A DNA stretch of 64,000 nucleotides, from contig JBBDRW010000181.1 in the NCBI GenBank assembly GCA_040905265.1, positions 7,113-71,112 on the forward strand. The letters are read 5' to 3'. Both the position numbers and the translations under genes were made by a program. The stretch comes from JBBDRW01 sp040905265 (lineage in GTDB: Bacteria > Bacteroidota > Rhodothermia > Balneolales > Balneolaceae). The notes under the pieces were generated by a model. The model saw only the letters and a program-made list of their open reading frames with translations. It was not told the DNA's origin and ran no database searches. Within the stretch, counting starts at the first letter, position 1, and every line of letters starts with the position of its first letter. Shown one piece after another: positions 17,676 to 26,863 of the stretch.

Positions 17676-18566
17676 CTACCCTGCTGCCTGCATAGAGTGC
17701 AGCATCTTTTTACGGTAACCAGTTGGAGAGAGGCCGGTTATCTTTTTAAACTGGCGGTTGAAATTGGATACATTGTTAAACCCGCTCTCGTAACAAATTT
17801 GAGAAATATTTAAATCTGAATTCTGTAAAAGCTTGCACGCCTGTGAGATACGAACTTCATTCAGAAACTGAACGAATGTTTTTCTGGTGCGCTGCTTAAA
17901 GAACAGACAGAAGGCAGCCTGGCTGTAATTGGCCAATTTGGCAACTTCTTCCAGCTTGATATCCTCTTTATAGTGAGTAAAGATATAGTTTATCACATCA
18001 TTTACCTTCTGATTCTCATTGTCAGACATCGGAGCCGGTGAACTGACCGTAGCCAGATAGTTGTAATCTTTGGAATTGGCGAGATGATTGAGAATCGAGA
18101 GAATTTCCAGGAACCGTTTAAAACCGGAAAGAACCGGTAGCTGAATAATCTTTTCACCCATCGCTCGGGAAGTCTGTTCCGAGAATCGAATGCCGCGGCC
18201 GGACCGTTCAATCATTGTACGGATCGCAGTCATCTCTGCAATGTTAAAAAACCCGTCTCCCAGGGACGCTTCATGGAAAAAGACTGAAACATAGTGGCAA
18301 TAGAGCTCCTCATCTTCCTGAAAATACCTCTTGTCACTTTTAAACAGATGGCTCTGATTCGAACCGATCAGAAAGAGATCGCCAGATTTGAACGGCAGGA
18401 TCGTATCACTTACAAACAGATCCCCGTCCCCTTTCAATATGAAGACGAGCTGCAGTTCCGGATGGTAGTGCAGCCGGTCGTAAAAGTGAGGCAATTTGTC
18501 GTCCTGAACAACAAAACCCTCTTTTCCGGTCTTCGGAATTCTGAAAAAGATTGATTTATCCTGCAT
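17676..18566 (-). CDS. AraC family transcriptional regulator
   Basis: 296 aa. The N-terminal cupin sensing domain includes YHPELQLVFILKGDGDLFV and FKSGDLFLIGSNQSHLF. The C-terminal double helix-turn-helix (about residues 190-290) contains LEEVAKLANYSQAAFCLFFKQ and the second helix pair ISQICYESGFNNVSNFNRQFK with the usual KKITGLSPTGYRK ending. It is transcribed divergently from the hydroxyproline catabolic genes with 474 bp between them, so it is the likely regulator of that operon. The effector is inferred, not shown. Confidence 0.9.
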   Translation of the reverse strand: MQDKSIFFRIPKTGKEGFVVQDDKLPHFYDRLHYHPELQLVFILKGDGDLFVSDTILPFKSGDLFLIGSNQSHLFKSDKRYFQEDEELYCHYVSVFFHEASLGDGFFNIAEMTAIRTMIERSGRGIRFSEQTSRAMGEKIIQLPVLSGFKRFLEILSILNHLANSKDYNYLATVSSPAPMSDNENQKVNDVINYIFTHYKEDIKLEEVAKLANYSQAAFCLFFKQRTRKTFVQFLNEVRISQACKLLQNSDLNISQICYESGFNNVSNFNRQFKKITGLSPTGYRKKMLHSMQAAG

Positions 18567-19040
18567 AATATCCGGGGTTTTTCCATTATCAGAACTATAT
18601 TCAGCAAAAATATATGTAATACAGATGAATTCCGATAATATTGTACAAATAACAAGAATTTATTCACTGAATAAGTCAAAATTGTATAAGAATTAGACCA
18701 TTATCTCTGTTAATTTAAACGGGTCGAATCAAACTGTGGAAACAGAGCCTTTGAATAGCCTGGAATCCAGAATCGTCTCAAGGTCAGAACAGATTGGACA
18801 CTGAATGATCTTCCGACCGGCGAATCTGAGGATTTTCAATCAGGGGCTTCGATAATCCTGTTCAATTAAATGGTTTTGCATTGACTCCAAATCAACGGTA
18901 TAATCTGCTCAATGATCCGAAACAATGCTTTAAAACTTTCGATTTGAGAGAGAATCTTGCACGGATCTGTACTCGTACCTCGTTATAATTCTACTGAATA
19001 TCTACTGATTACTTAACCGATTAACCCAATCAAAAACCTT
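18567..19040. promoter_or_regulatory. Divergent control region of the hydroxyproline cluster
   Basis: 474 bp with no coding frame, lying between the AraC-type regulator and the first catabolic gene. It is clearly more A/T-rich than the flanking genes, especially 18570-18720. It must contain both promoters and probably the AraC-protein sites, but I see no clear repeat or consensus boxes. Confidence 0.5.
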
Positions 19041-19970
19041 ATGCAAGTCGACTGGAAAGGCGTTTACCCTGCCATCACTACCAAATTTCATAAAGATGGA
19101 TCACTCGATCTTTCAACGTTCGAAGTGAATATCAAAGCACAGCTTGAAGCCGGTATTCACGGTATCGTACTGGGCGGGACACTTGGAGAGGCCAGTACGC
19201 TTCAGAACGGGGAGAAAATCGAACTACTTGCCAAAACCAGAGAGCTGGTCGGCAATGATTTTCCGGTCATTCTGAACATTGCAGAACAGTCGACTGACGT
19301 TGCGATGCAGACGGCCCGTGATGCGGAAAATAACGGAGTAGACGGATTGATGCTTCTTCCACCCATGCGCTATAAAGCAGATGACCGGGAGACGGTAGCC
19401 TATTTCAAGGCGGTGGCATCGGCGACATCTCTTCCGATTATGATCTATAACAATCCGATCGATTATGGAATTGAAGTCACCCATGATATGTTTGAAGAGT
19501 TGAGTCAGGTGGATAATATCGAAGCTGTGAAAGAGTCCACGCGGGATGTAACCAACGTTACCCGTATGATAAACCGGTTTGGAGACCGCTTTAAAATCAT
19601 GTGCGGTGTGGATACAATTGCCCTGGATGCACTACTTATGGGTGCCCATGGCTGGGTCGCCGGCCTTGTATGTGCCTTCCCGCGCGAAACTGTTGCAATC
19701 TATGAACTGGCTCAATCCGGAGAGATTCAGGAAGCACTGGAGATATTCCGCTGGTTCCTGCCGCTTCTCGAACTTGATATCAATCCCAAACTGGTTCAGA
19801 ATATCAAACTTGCAGAGGTCGCAACCGGAATCGGAACAGAGTTTGTCCGGAGCCCAAGGCTGATGTTGCAGGGTGAGGAGAGAAAACAGGTACAAAAAAT
19901 AATCGATGACTCACTGAAGAGTCATCCTGAAATAGAACATTTGTTGAATAAAAAAACACAAACTGCATGA
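19041..19970 (+). CDS. Dihydrodipicolinate synthase family protein; probable 1-pyrroline-4-hydroxy-2-carboxylate deaminase
   Basis: TIM-barrel Schiff-base enzyme, 309 aa. N-terminal VYPAITTKFHKDGSLD and GIVLGGTLGEASTL form the substrate-carboxylate loop, the catalytic Tyr is in IMIYNNPIDYG, and the Schiff-base Lys lies in IEAVKESTRDVTNV. The family includes DapA, N-acetylneuraminate lyase and the deaminase of the hydroxyproline pathway. The neighbours (semialdehyde dehydrogenase, hydroxyproline 2-epimerase, D-amino-acid dehydrogenase) select the last. It would deaminate pyrroline-4-hydroxy-2-carboxylate to 2-oxoglutarate semialdehyde. Its stop overlaps the next start (ATGA). Confidence 0.85.
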   Translation: MQVDWKGVYPAITTKFHKDGSLDLSTFEVNIKAQLEAGIHGIVLGGTLGEASTLQNGEKIELLAKTRELVGNDFPVILNIAEQSTDVAMQTARDAENNGVDGLMLLPPMRYKADDRETVAYFKAVASATSLPIMIYNNPIDYGIEVTHDMFEELSQVDNIEAVKESTRDVTNVTRMINRFGDRFKIMCGVDTIALDALLMGAHGWVAGLVCAFPRETVAIYELAQSGEIQEALEIFRWFLPLLELDINPKLVQNIKLAEVATGIGTEFVRSPRLMLQGEERKQVQKIIDDSLKSHPEIEHLLNKKTQTA

Positions 19971-21517
19971 TGATCAAAGGAGTCAATTTCATAGGATCGA
20001 CGCCATCCCATAAAAGTGATAACTTTCTACAGGCTGTAAACCCGGAAAACGGCACGTCCCTGCCGGAGAAATTTTTCATTGCAAACGAAGAAGAAGTTCG
20101 GCTGGCTGTGAATAAAGCGGCTGAAGCATTTCAGGCCTACAAACATGTCAGCGGATCTGATAAAGCCCGGTTTCTCGATGCAATCGCTGACGAGGTCATG
20201 GCGCTCGGGGATGAGCTCATCGAACGTGCCGGACAGGAGTCAGGATTGCCGGCAGGCCGCCTGGAAGGTGAACGGGGAAGAACGGTAAACCAGATCAAGA
20301 TGTTTGCGGACCTTCTTCGTGAAGGTTCCTGGGTGGATGCACGTATTGATACCGAGCAGAGTGACATCCGTACCATGAGTTACCCTCTCGGGCCGGTCGT
20401 TGTATTCGGAGCCAGTAACTTCCCATTTGCATTCTCAACTGCCGGTGGTGATACTGCATCGGCACTTGCTGCCGGGTGTCCCGTGGTGGTAAAATCTCAC
20501 GAATCTCACCCTGGAACCAATGAACTGGTTGCACGGGCAATTCTCAAAGCAGCAGAAGCAACCGGCATGCCGGACGGCGTTTTCAGCAGCCTGAATGGCG
20601 GGCCAGACGTCGGCAAAGCTCTGGTTTCCCACCCGCAAACCTGTGCAGTCGGGTTTACCGGCTCCTATGGTGCAGGTACGTCAATCTTTCAACTGGCAAA
20701 CCAGAGAGAGGTCCCGATTCCGGTCTATTCCGAAATGGGGAGCATCAACCCGGTATTCCTGCTTGAACAGAAACTGAAGAGTGAAGCGGAAGAACTCGCC
20801 TCGCAGTATGCAGGTTCTGTGACGTTGGGTGCAGGGCAGTTTTGCACCAAGCCCGGATTGATTATTGGAATCGAAGGTGATGGCCTGGACCGTTTCACAC
20901 GCTCCCTCTCCACAGCTTTGCAGGAGGTTGACCCAGCCTGTATGCTGAATGAGGGAATTGCCAGCACCTATCTGAAAAAACGGAAGGAACTGCTTTCCCA
21001 GCATGGCGTGGAGACTGTCTGGATCAGTGATTCGACCGGCGGGAACCTGGGACACCCGACACTCGCCAGAGTCAGTTCCACTGATTTTCTCTCCAACCGC
21101 ACACTGAGTGAGGAGGTGTTCGGCCCCTTCACACTCATTGTATCGTGCAAAGACAGTGACGAACTCGAAAAGGTTGCAAGATCGCTTCAAGGCCAGCTGA
21201 CGCTTACCTTTATGGCCACTGACGAAGAGTTGGCCGACTCCAAAAGCCTGATCTCTATCTGCCGTGAAAAAGCGGGCAGGGTGATCTTTAACGGTGTACC
21301 GACCGGGGTTGCCGTCTGTGCAGCCATGCAACATGGCGGGCCATTTCCTGCGACGACCGACTCCAAGTTTACATCTGTCGGATCAACGGCGATTCGCAGA
21401 TTCATCCGACCGATCGCGTTCCAGAGCTTTCCGCAAACACTCCTTCCGGAAGAGCTGAGAGACGGGAATCCACTCGGTATTATGAGACTGATAAACGGTG
21501 AATATACGCGGGAGTAG
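19967..21517 (+). CDS. Aldehyde dehydrogenase; probable 2,5-dioxovalerate (2-oxoglutarate semialdehyde) dehydrogenase
   Basis: NAD(P)-dependent aldehyde dehydrogenase, 516 aa, the size of the KGSADH group. Visible features are GPVVVFGASNFPFAFSTAGG (cofactor strand), VVKSHESHPGTNELVARA, VGFTGSYGAGT (NAD loop), the catalytic Glu in YSEMGSINPVF and the nucleophilic Cys in TLGAGQFCTKPG. It oxidises 2-oxoglutarate semialdehyde to 2-oxoglutarate, the last step of the hydroxyproline route here. Translationally coupled to the preceding deaminase by a 4-nt overlap; tandem ATGs occur at 19967 and 19970. Specificity is inferred from context. Confidence 0.88.
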   Translation: MMIKGVNFIGSTPSHKSDNFLQAVNPENGTSLPEKFFIANEEEVRLAVNKAAEAFQAYKHVSGSDKARFLDAIADEVMALGDELIERAGQESGLPAGRLEGERGRTVNQIKMFADLLREGSWVDARIDTEQSDIRTMSYPLGPVVVFGASNFPFAFSTAGGDTASALAAGCPVVVKSHESHPGTNELVARAILKAAEATGMPDGVFSSLNGGPDVGKALVSHPQTCAVGFTGSYGAGTSIFQLANQREVPIPVYSEMGSINPVFLLEQKLKSEAEELASQYAGSVTLGAGQFCTKPGLIIGIEGDGLDRFTRSLSTALQEVDPACMLNEGIASTYLKKRKELLSQHGVETVWISDSTGGNLGHPTLARVSSTDFLSNRTLSEEVFGPFTLIVSCKDSDELEKVARSLQGQLTLTFMATDEELADSKSLISICREKAGRVIFNGVPTGVAVCAAMQHGGPFPATTDSKFTSVGSTAIRRFIRPIAFQSFPQTLLPEELRDGNPLGIMRLINGEYTRE

Positions 21518-21652
21518 GTGTAGGAGTTAGAATTCAGGAGTCAGAATAGGCGTTTTTACAGCCAGTGAGTATTACGCTTGTTCCTTCTGTGTTCTGCCTT
21601 TTCCGCAACTGACAATTACAACCAACTATCATAAACGAGTGGTACCTGGAGT

Positions 21653-22654
21653 ATGTCTGTAAAACGATTCTTCTGTGTAGATGCCCATACCTGCGGCAAC
21701 CCTGTCCGCCTCGTTGCCGGCGGTGGCCCGGTTCTGGAAGGAGACTCCATGAGCCAGAAACGGCAACACTTTCTTCGGGAATATGACTGGATCCGAAAAG
21801 GCCTGATGTTTGAGCCGAGAGGCCACGATATGATGTCCGGAAGCATCCTCTACCCCCCTTCCGATCCCGCCAATGACATCGGGGTTCTCTTTATTGAGAC
21901 CAGCGGCTGCCTTCCGATGTGTGGCCACGGAACGATTGGAACAGTCACGATCATGATCCAGGAGGGGCTCGTTGTTCCCAAACAGGAAGGCCGAATTCGT
22001 CTGGAGACACCGGCCGGCCTGGTGCATGTGGAGTATAAACAGGAGGGAAACAGGGTAACGTCCGTAAAGCTGACCAATATCGCCAGTTATCTGGCCGCCG
22101 AAAATCTCACTGTAGACTGTCCGGATCTTGGAAAACTCCGTGTTGACGTTGCCTATGGCGGGAACTTCTACGCCATCGTCGATCCTCAGGAGAACTTTCA
22201 GGGTATTCAGAATCATTCAGCAGAAGAACTCATCGTCTGGAGCAGGGAGCTGCGACGGCAACTGAATGAAGAGCACACCTTTGTCCATCCCGAAGACCCG
22301 ACCATCAACGGCCTGAGCCATCTGCTCTGGACCGGAGAGACGCTGGACTCCTCCTCCACTGCCCGGAATGCTGTATTTTATGGGGAGAAAGCGATCGACC
22401 GCTCTCCCTGTGGTACCGGCACTTCAGCCCGGATGGCCCAGTGGGCAGCGAAAGGGAAACTGAAAAAGGGGGAGCCGTTTATCCACGAGAGCTATATCGG
22501 CAGCAAATTTACCGGACGGGTTGAAGAGCACGTAACCCTGGGCGATGTTGAAGCGATCATTCCGAGTATTGAAGGGTGGGCCCGAATCATCGGATACAAT
22601 ACCATCACCATTGACGATGACGACCCGTATGCCCATGGTTTTCAGGTGATTTAA
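21653..22654 (+). CDS. Proline racemase family; probable 4-hydroxyproline 2-epimerase
   Basis: Cofactor-free epimerase, 333 aa. DAHTCGNPVRLVAGGGP is the diagnostic N-terminus. Both catalytic cysteines are present: Cys90 in GCLPMCGHGTIGT and the second in DRSPCGTGTSARMA. Having two Cys supports racemase/epimerase activity, unlike the Thr-containing dehydratase branch (trans-3-hydroxyproline dehydratase). With the adjacent flavin dehydrogenase it would convert trans-4-hydroxy-L-proline to cis-4-hydroxy-D-proline. A gap of 135 bp separates it from the dehydrogenase gene upstream. Confidence 0.9.
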   Translation: MSVKRFFCVDAHTCGNPVRLVAGGGPVLEGDSMSQKRQHFLREYDWIRKGLMFEPRGHDMMSGSILYPPSDPANDIGVLFIETSGCLPMCGHGTIGTVTIMIQEGLVVPKQEGRIRLETPAGLVHVEYKQEGNRVTSVKLTNIASYLAAENLTVDCPDLGKLRVDVAYGGNFYAIVDPQENFQGIQNHSAEELIVWSRELRRQLNEEHTFVHPEDPTINGLSHLLWTGETLDSSSTARNAVFYGEKAIDRSPCGTGTSARMAQWAAKGKLKKGEPFIHESYIGSKFTGRVEEHVTLGDVEAIIPSIEGWARIIGYNTITIDDDDPYAHGFQVI

Positions 22655-22676
22655 TGTTGAAATTCTTTTCCTTGCT

Positions 22677-23936
22677 ATGAATCATAAGCCTGTCGTTGTT
22701 GTCGGGGCCGGTATTGCCGGTTTATCTGTTGCCTATTTCCTGAACAAGGCTGGCCATGACGTAACGATTCTGGATCGGGGATCCGGAGAGAATAACTGCT
22801 CCTACGGAAATGCAGGGATGATTGTCCCGAGCCATATTATCCCGCTCGCCTCCCCCGGGATGATTCGAAAAGGGCTGAAATGGATGTTCAACCCGGAGAG
22901 CCCGTTTTATATCCAGCCCCGTCTGAGCCTGGACCTGATCCGGTGGGGGCTCCTATTCCACCGCGCCTCAACCAGGGAGCATGTCGACCAATCCGCTCCT
23001 GTGCTAAAGAGACTTTTAACCGAGAGCCGGGAAATTCTGATCGGCCTGGAAGAGAGGGAGAACCTGCAGTTCGGGCTTGAGAGACGGGGCCTCTTCATGT
23101 TCTGCAACTCCCAAAAAGGGCTGGATGAGGAAGCAAGTGTCGTAGAGAAGGCTCTTGAGCTCGGCATGGAGGCATCGGTGCTTACACCTGCTGAGGTCCG
23201 GCAGATGGAACCGGACCTTGACCTGGAGATCATCGGCGCGACCTATTTTCCCGGGGATGCACATCTCCACCCGGGCAGTCTGATGAACCGGCTCAAGTCT
23301 CTCCTGCTTTCACGCGGTGTGGCCATCCGTTTTGAAACGGAGGTGGCCGGATTTCAGGTCGAAGCGGGGCGTGTAACAGCGGTTTCAGACTCATCCGGCA
23401 AAAAGTACCCCACTGCATCGGTTGTTGTTAGTTCCGGGGTCTGGTCTTCCGGCCTGGCCAAAACGGCCGGGGTACGACTCCCGATGCAAGCCGGAAAAGG
23501 GTACAGTTTTACCCTGGAGGAACCCAAATTGTTGCCGGACAACTGCGGGATTTTTGCAGAAGCGAAAGTGACCATGACCCCCATGAACGGTACTCTCCGG
23601 TTTGGTGGTACCATGGAGATTACCGGAAATGACCGTACCATCCGGGAGAAAAAAGTAGAGGGCATTAAAAAATCGGTCTGCCGGTACCTGCCACAATTTA
23701 CTATGAGCGAACTCGAAAGCCGGAAGATCTGGGTCGGGCACCGCCCCTGTTCACCGGACGGCATGCCCTATATCGGGCGGCTTCACGGTTTTGACAACCT
23801 CTACACCTCCACCGGACACGCCATGATGGGAATGAGCCTCGGCCCTGCCGCCGGCAAGCTGGTCGCAGACCTGATTACGACAGGCAGCTCGGATCTGACC
23901 CACCCGCTAGTTGATCCGAATAGATACAGCCGGTGA
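22677..23936 (+). CDS. FAD-dependent D-amino acid dehydrogenase; probable D-hydroxyproline dehydrogenase
   Basis: DAO/DadA-type flavoprotein, 419 aa. The ADP-binding motif is VVVGAGIAGLSVAYFLNKAG (residues 6-25), followed by SYGNAGMIVPSHIIPLASPG typical of DadA-like enzymes. The C-terminal FAD-contact region contains WVGHRPCSPDGMPYIGRL and GHAMMGMSLGPAAGKLVAD. It would oxidise cis-4-hydroxy-D-proline to 1-pyrroline-4-hydroxy-2-carboxylate and pass electrons to the respiratory chain. It lies 22 bp after the epimerase and closes the cluster. Confidence 0.88.
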   Translation: MNHKPVVVVGAGIAGLSVAYFLNKAGHDVTILDRGSGENNCSYGNAGMIVPSHIIPLASPGMIRKGLKWMFNPESPFYIQPRLSLDLIRWGLLFHRASTREHVDQSAPVLKRLLTESREILIGLEERENLQFGLERRGLFMFCNSQKGLDEEASVVEKALELGMEASVLTPAEVRQMEPDLDLEIIGATYFPGDAHLHPGSLMNRLKSLLLSRGVAIRFETEVAGFQVEAGRVTAVSDSSGKKYPTASVVVSSGVWSSGLAKTAGVRLPMQAGKGYSFTLEEPKLLPDNCGIFAEAKVTMTPMNGTLRFGGTMEITGNDRTIREKKVEGIKKSVCRYLPQFTMSELESRKIWVGHRPCSPDGMPYIGRLHGFDNLYTSTGHAMMGMSLGPAAGKLVADLITTGSSDLTHPLVDPNRYSR

Positions 23937-23972
23937 ACAGAAATACTCCCAGTAAATAATAATGTAACCGAA

Positions 23973-24545
23973 TCATAATGAAAGAATTTTTTCAAAATAG
24001 ATCTTGCTCTCAACTCTGATGTGGGGATGATATTCCCTGTATGATAAATCCATTTTTAACGAATCGAGCTTTTGCTGAAAACGGTCCCTCTCTTCCTGGA
24101 TTTCCGACCAATCATAACCATACAGAGTCATATGAAACAGGCAAAGCGCCACTATTTGAGATACTCTATAACTCTTCAATGAATCTTCATCGATATTCAT
24201 CCCAAGCCACTTTTCCCATGGTGCAAAATGGATAGGATAGTCTGCTTCAGAATTGGCAAAATCAGGATTATCCGATTGAGCAAGATACTCAAAACCTTCA
24301 AAATCCTTGTTTAATGTCCCATTTCTGCCGATCACTTCATGTGTGAGATCAAATTCTTCGACATCTTCAGGATCCATTTCCAAAACAACGATCCTCATAT
24401 CCGTATAGACGACATTCATTCGTTCAAGGCTTAAAAAAAATAACAGATCTTTCAGGATAAACTTTCCTTGCTCCGGATAGAATTTGAATATGTCGGATTG
24501 AACATCACTCCACTCTGCAATTGAAATCAATTCATTTAACTTCAT
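23973..24545 (-). CDS. Hypothetical protein, possibly DUF6557-like
   Basis: 190 aa, no signal peptide or membrane segment. It starts MKLNELISIAEWSDVQSDIF and contains an acidic middle (VLEMDPEDVEEFDLTHEVIG) and LCLFHMTLYGYDWSEIQEE. The general look (SWxDV near the N-terminus, a run of LFHMTxYG) recalls small orphan cytoplasmic families such as DUF6557; I am not sure of this. The gene and its flanks (about 23940-24660) are visibly more A/T-rich than the surrounding genes, which may indicate acquisition by transfer. No functional assignment is justified. Confidence 0.62.
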   Translation of the reverse strand: MKLNELISIAEWSDVQSDIFKFYPEQGKFILKDLLFFLSLERMNVVYTDMRIVVLEMDPEDVEEFDLTHEVIGRNGTLNKDFEGFEYLAQSDNPDFANSEADYPIHFAPWEKWLGMNIDEDSLKSYRVSQIVALCLFHMTLYGYDWSEIQEERDRFQQKLDSLKMDLSYREYHPHIRVESKIYFEKILSL

Positions 24546-24688
24546 AGCTTCAAAAGACTATTCTGGTAAACTATACTATCAGCGTGATTCTTTAGAATAT
24601 TCCCATTTTAGCTCAACCGTTTTCCTTTTATTCTGTTTTCATTCATACAATACTCAAAAAGCAACAAGTGTCGTGTCACACCACTCGG

Positions 24689-25411
24689 TCAATTCAATTC
24701 AATACGGTATTTTTCGACAGACTGGAGTCCCGATTCCTCTTCGGTTTCACGCATGTAGAGATATCCGTTTTTTACATGCAGAACTTGCTGGTTTCTGCGT
24801 TTCATAAATTCGGCAAGCAGTTCCCCTTTATTATTCAATACCCGCCAGTGAAACAGTTCCGGGGCATCAGTTCTTGCTGCCGTCCAGATACGGTCTTCAT
24901 CATCGACGAGAATGGACTCCAGAACCGGCCACGTCTCGGGAAAACGTACTTCATTTTCAACGATAGCCTGTAAATCGGGGCGACCGCGCAACATCGGGTT
25001 TGTTTCATAGAAAACATCACGGTCGAATACGGCCCCACGAAATGGATAATAGAAAGCCGAATGGTACTCCCCCGGACCACTTCCTGTCCGGCCAATGGCT
25101 GATATATGACTTCCGTCGGGATTAAAAGCATGAATACCTGGCGAGCCATTGACATTCCCAAAAAGAATGACTCTGTTCGATTCATCTGCCAAAGCACCTC
25201 CGATCTGTCTGGAATGCAGATGTTCCGTATCTCCGAACGACTGCTCATGAACGAAATGAACCCTGTAGGTTGGCTCCTCTTCTGTGGAATAGACAGCGAA
25301 TTCGTCTATCGCATTTCGCTGCAGAGGGATATCAGGTTCATCCGGATGTGAACAGCCGGTAAACAGGATTAGAATCAGGATTAGGATTGTATAGAGAGTT
25401 CTTATTAACAA
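24689..25411 (-). CDS. 6-bladed beta-propeller lipoprotein, internally shortened paralogue
   Basis: 240 aa with a lipoprotein signal (ILILILFTGCSH). It matches the 394-aa propeller lipoprotein at 32776-33960 at both ends: N-terminal half up to HAFNPDGSHISAIGRTGSGPGEY, and C-terminal half from AFYYPFRGAVFDRDVF through FPETWPVLESILVDDEDR to EKYRIELN. About 160 residues between the two GEY segments of the longer protein are missing, in frame. It probably retains only part of the propeller. Either a functional short form or a decayed copy is possible; the intact frame and signal peptide favour expression. Confidence 0.75.
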   Translation of the reverse strand: MLIRTLYTILILILILFTGCSHPDEPDIPLQRNAIDEFAVYSTEEEPTYRVHFVHEQSFGDTEHLHSRQIGGALADESNRVILFGNVNGSPGIHAFNPDGSHISAIGRTGSGPGEYHSAFYYPFRGAVFDRDVFYETNPMLRGRPDLQAIVENEVRFPETWPVLESILVDDEDRIWTAARTDAPELFHWRVLNNKGELLAEFMKRRNQQVLHVKNGYLYMRETEEESGLQSVEKYRIELN

Positions 25412-25532
25412 GCTATAGGGATATACTTAATCTCTAATATATAACTTATTGACTGGTTTACAACTTACATTCTCTCTGAAAGAGAATGTTGAATAGGCTG
25501 GATATATTGAAAGGTAAATTCACCACAACATA

Positions 25533-25572
25533 AAAAGCCCTCTTCCCGGATAGTCCCGAAAAGAGGGCTTTT
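25533..25572 (-). terminator. Rho-independent terminator of the Gfo/Idh gene
   Basis: Perfect stem AAAAGCCCTCTT (25533-25544) with AAGAGGGCTTTT (25561-25572) and a 16-nt loop, with A/T runs on both sides. It lies 24 bp beyond the oxidoreductase stop codon, and its symmetry would allow it to work in both directions. Confidence 0.88.
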
Positions 25573-25595
25573 AAACTATTCAGAGCGACCTTCGT

Positions 25596-26729
25596 TTACG
25601 AGAGGGTAAACTCGGGAAGCTTCTTGATCTCTCCGCCGCTCATGGAGGATTCGTGTGCCAGCAATCCTACACAGGTCCAGTTGGCGGACTGGACGGCGTT
25701 CGGATAGGGATCGCGGTCTTCCACGATGGAGGAGACGAATTCGTGAGCCAGGTGCGGATGAGAGCCACCATGTCCTCCACCCTGGATAAAGGAGAGGTGG
25801 GCAGAATCTTCTGCGTCATAGACACCGGCTTTGGTGAAGTCCTGGATCTCTTTCGGCAGTCTGTGTCCGTAATCCGGTACCTCCACACGCTCCGGAATTT
25901 CAGGTTCCGGCTTTTTGGCTGTGTGTACCACCGGGTTCTCCCCTTCAACCAGTTGCCACTCGAATGATTTTTTCGTGCCGTAGGCATCGAAACTCTCCCG
26001 GTATTGACGCGCTGTGTCAAACAGAGAGCGGTAGATATGGGCCGAAACATCAGAGTCTTTCAGTTTGATATGGGCGGACTGCACGGCGAAGGAGCATCCT
26101 GATTTTTCTGCAAGATCCTCGCTGATCTTTCCGGAACCAAAGCAGGAGACATACTCCGCCGGTTTGTTCATCAATCCAAGAACCGGGCTCACCACATGGG
26201 TAGCGTAGTGCATCGGTTTCATATACTCCCAGTACTCCGGCCACCCTTCCATATCCTGCGGATGGCTCGCCTGCAGGTACTGGATCTCTCCAAGTTCGCC
26301 TTTTTCATAGAGTTCTTTGACAAAAAGATATTCACGGCTGTAGACGACCGTTTCGGCCATGGTATATTTCAAGCCGGTCTCTTTCACCGTCTCAACGATC
26401 TCTTTACAATCTTCAACAGTCGTTGCCATTGGTACGGTGCAAGCGACATGCTTGCCGGCACGCAGTGCCATCAGTGTATGTTTGGCATGAAGCTGAATCG
26501 GCGTATTAATGTGAACCGCATCGATTTCCGGATCTTCCAGCATCTCTTCATAGGATGTGTACCTATGCTCTTTGTCGATTCCAAACTGATCTCCAATTTG
26601 ATTCAGATGCGATTCCGTACGCTGTGAAATTGCGTACATGTTCGCATTGGGATGCCGCTGGTAGATCGGGATGAATTCAGCACCGAATCCCAGCCCCACA
26701 ATGGCAATGTTAACTTGCTTATCCGTCAT
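25596..26729 (-). CDS. Gfo/Idh/MocA family oxidoreductase
   Basis: NAD(P)-dependent sugar or cyclitol oxidoreductase family, 377 aa. The Rossmann motif is IAIVGLGFGAEFIPIYQ (residues 8-24), then DAVHINTPIQLHAKHTLMAL and the EKP-equivalent AGKHVACTVPMAT, where the usual catalytic Lys of the EKP triad is replaced (TVP). Central HxxxH-like residues occur in the C-terminal domain (GGGHGGSHPHLAHEF). It stands alone with its own terminator. The substrate is unknown; loss of the EKP lysine may mean a non-redox or altered role. Confidence 0.85.
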   Translation of the reverse strand: MTDKQVNIAIVGLGFGAEFIPIYQRHPNANMYAISQRTESHLNQIGDQFGIDKEHRYTSYEEMLEDPEIDAVHINTPIQLHAKHTLMALRAGKHVACTVPMATTVEDCKEIVETVKETGLKYTMAETVVYSREYLFVKELYEKGELGEIQYLQASHPQDMEGWPEYWEYMKPMHYATHVVSPVLGLMNKPAEYVSCFGSGKISEDLAEKSGCSFAVQSAHIKLKDSDVSAHIYRSLFDTARQYRESFDAYGTKKSFEWQLVEGENPVVHTAKKPEPEIPERVEVPDYGHRLPKEIQDFTKAGVYDAEDSAHLSFIQGGGHGGSHPHLAHEFVSSIVEDRDPYPNAVQSANWTCVGLLAHESSMSGGEIKKLPEFTLS

Positions 26730-26863
26730 AGTACTATCTGTCTGTTTATTATTGTTAAGTGTATATATGACACAAAATTATATAATCAAATCGTCAATAA
26801 ATCCCAAGTATCATCTTATAAAATAGAGCTCAAATAATCAGTTGGAATATTATAGTCAGGGGC

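Noticed and set aside
20681..21334. 217-codon minus-strand frame
   Set aside because: Antisense to the aldehyde dehydrogenase, which carries its catalytic motifs on the plus strand.
24668..24682. TGTCGTGTCA shared with the inverted repeat at 13437
   Set aside because: A single 10-bp match in 64 kb is not far from chance, and the second arm is absent here.
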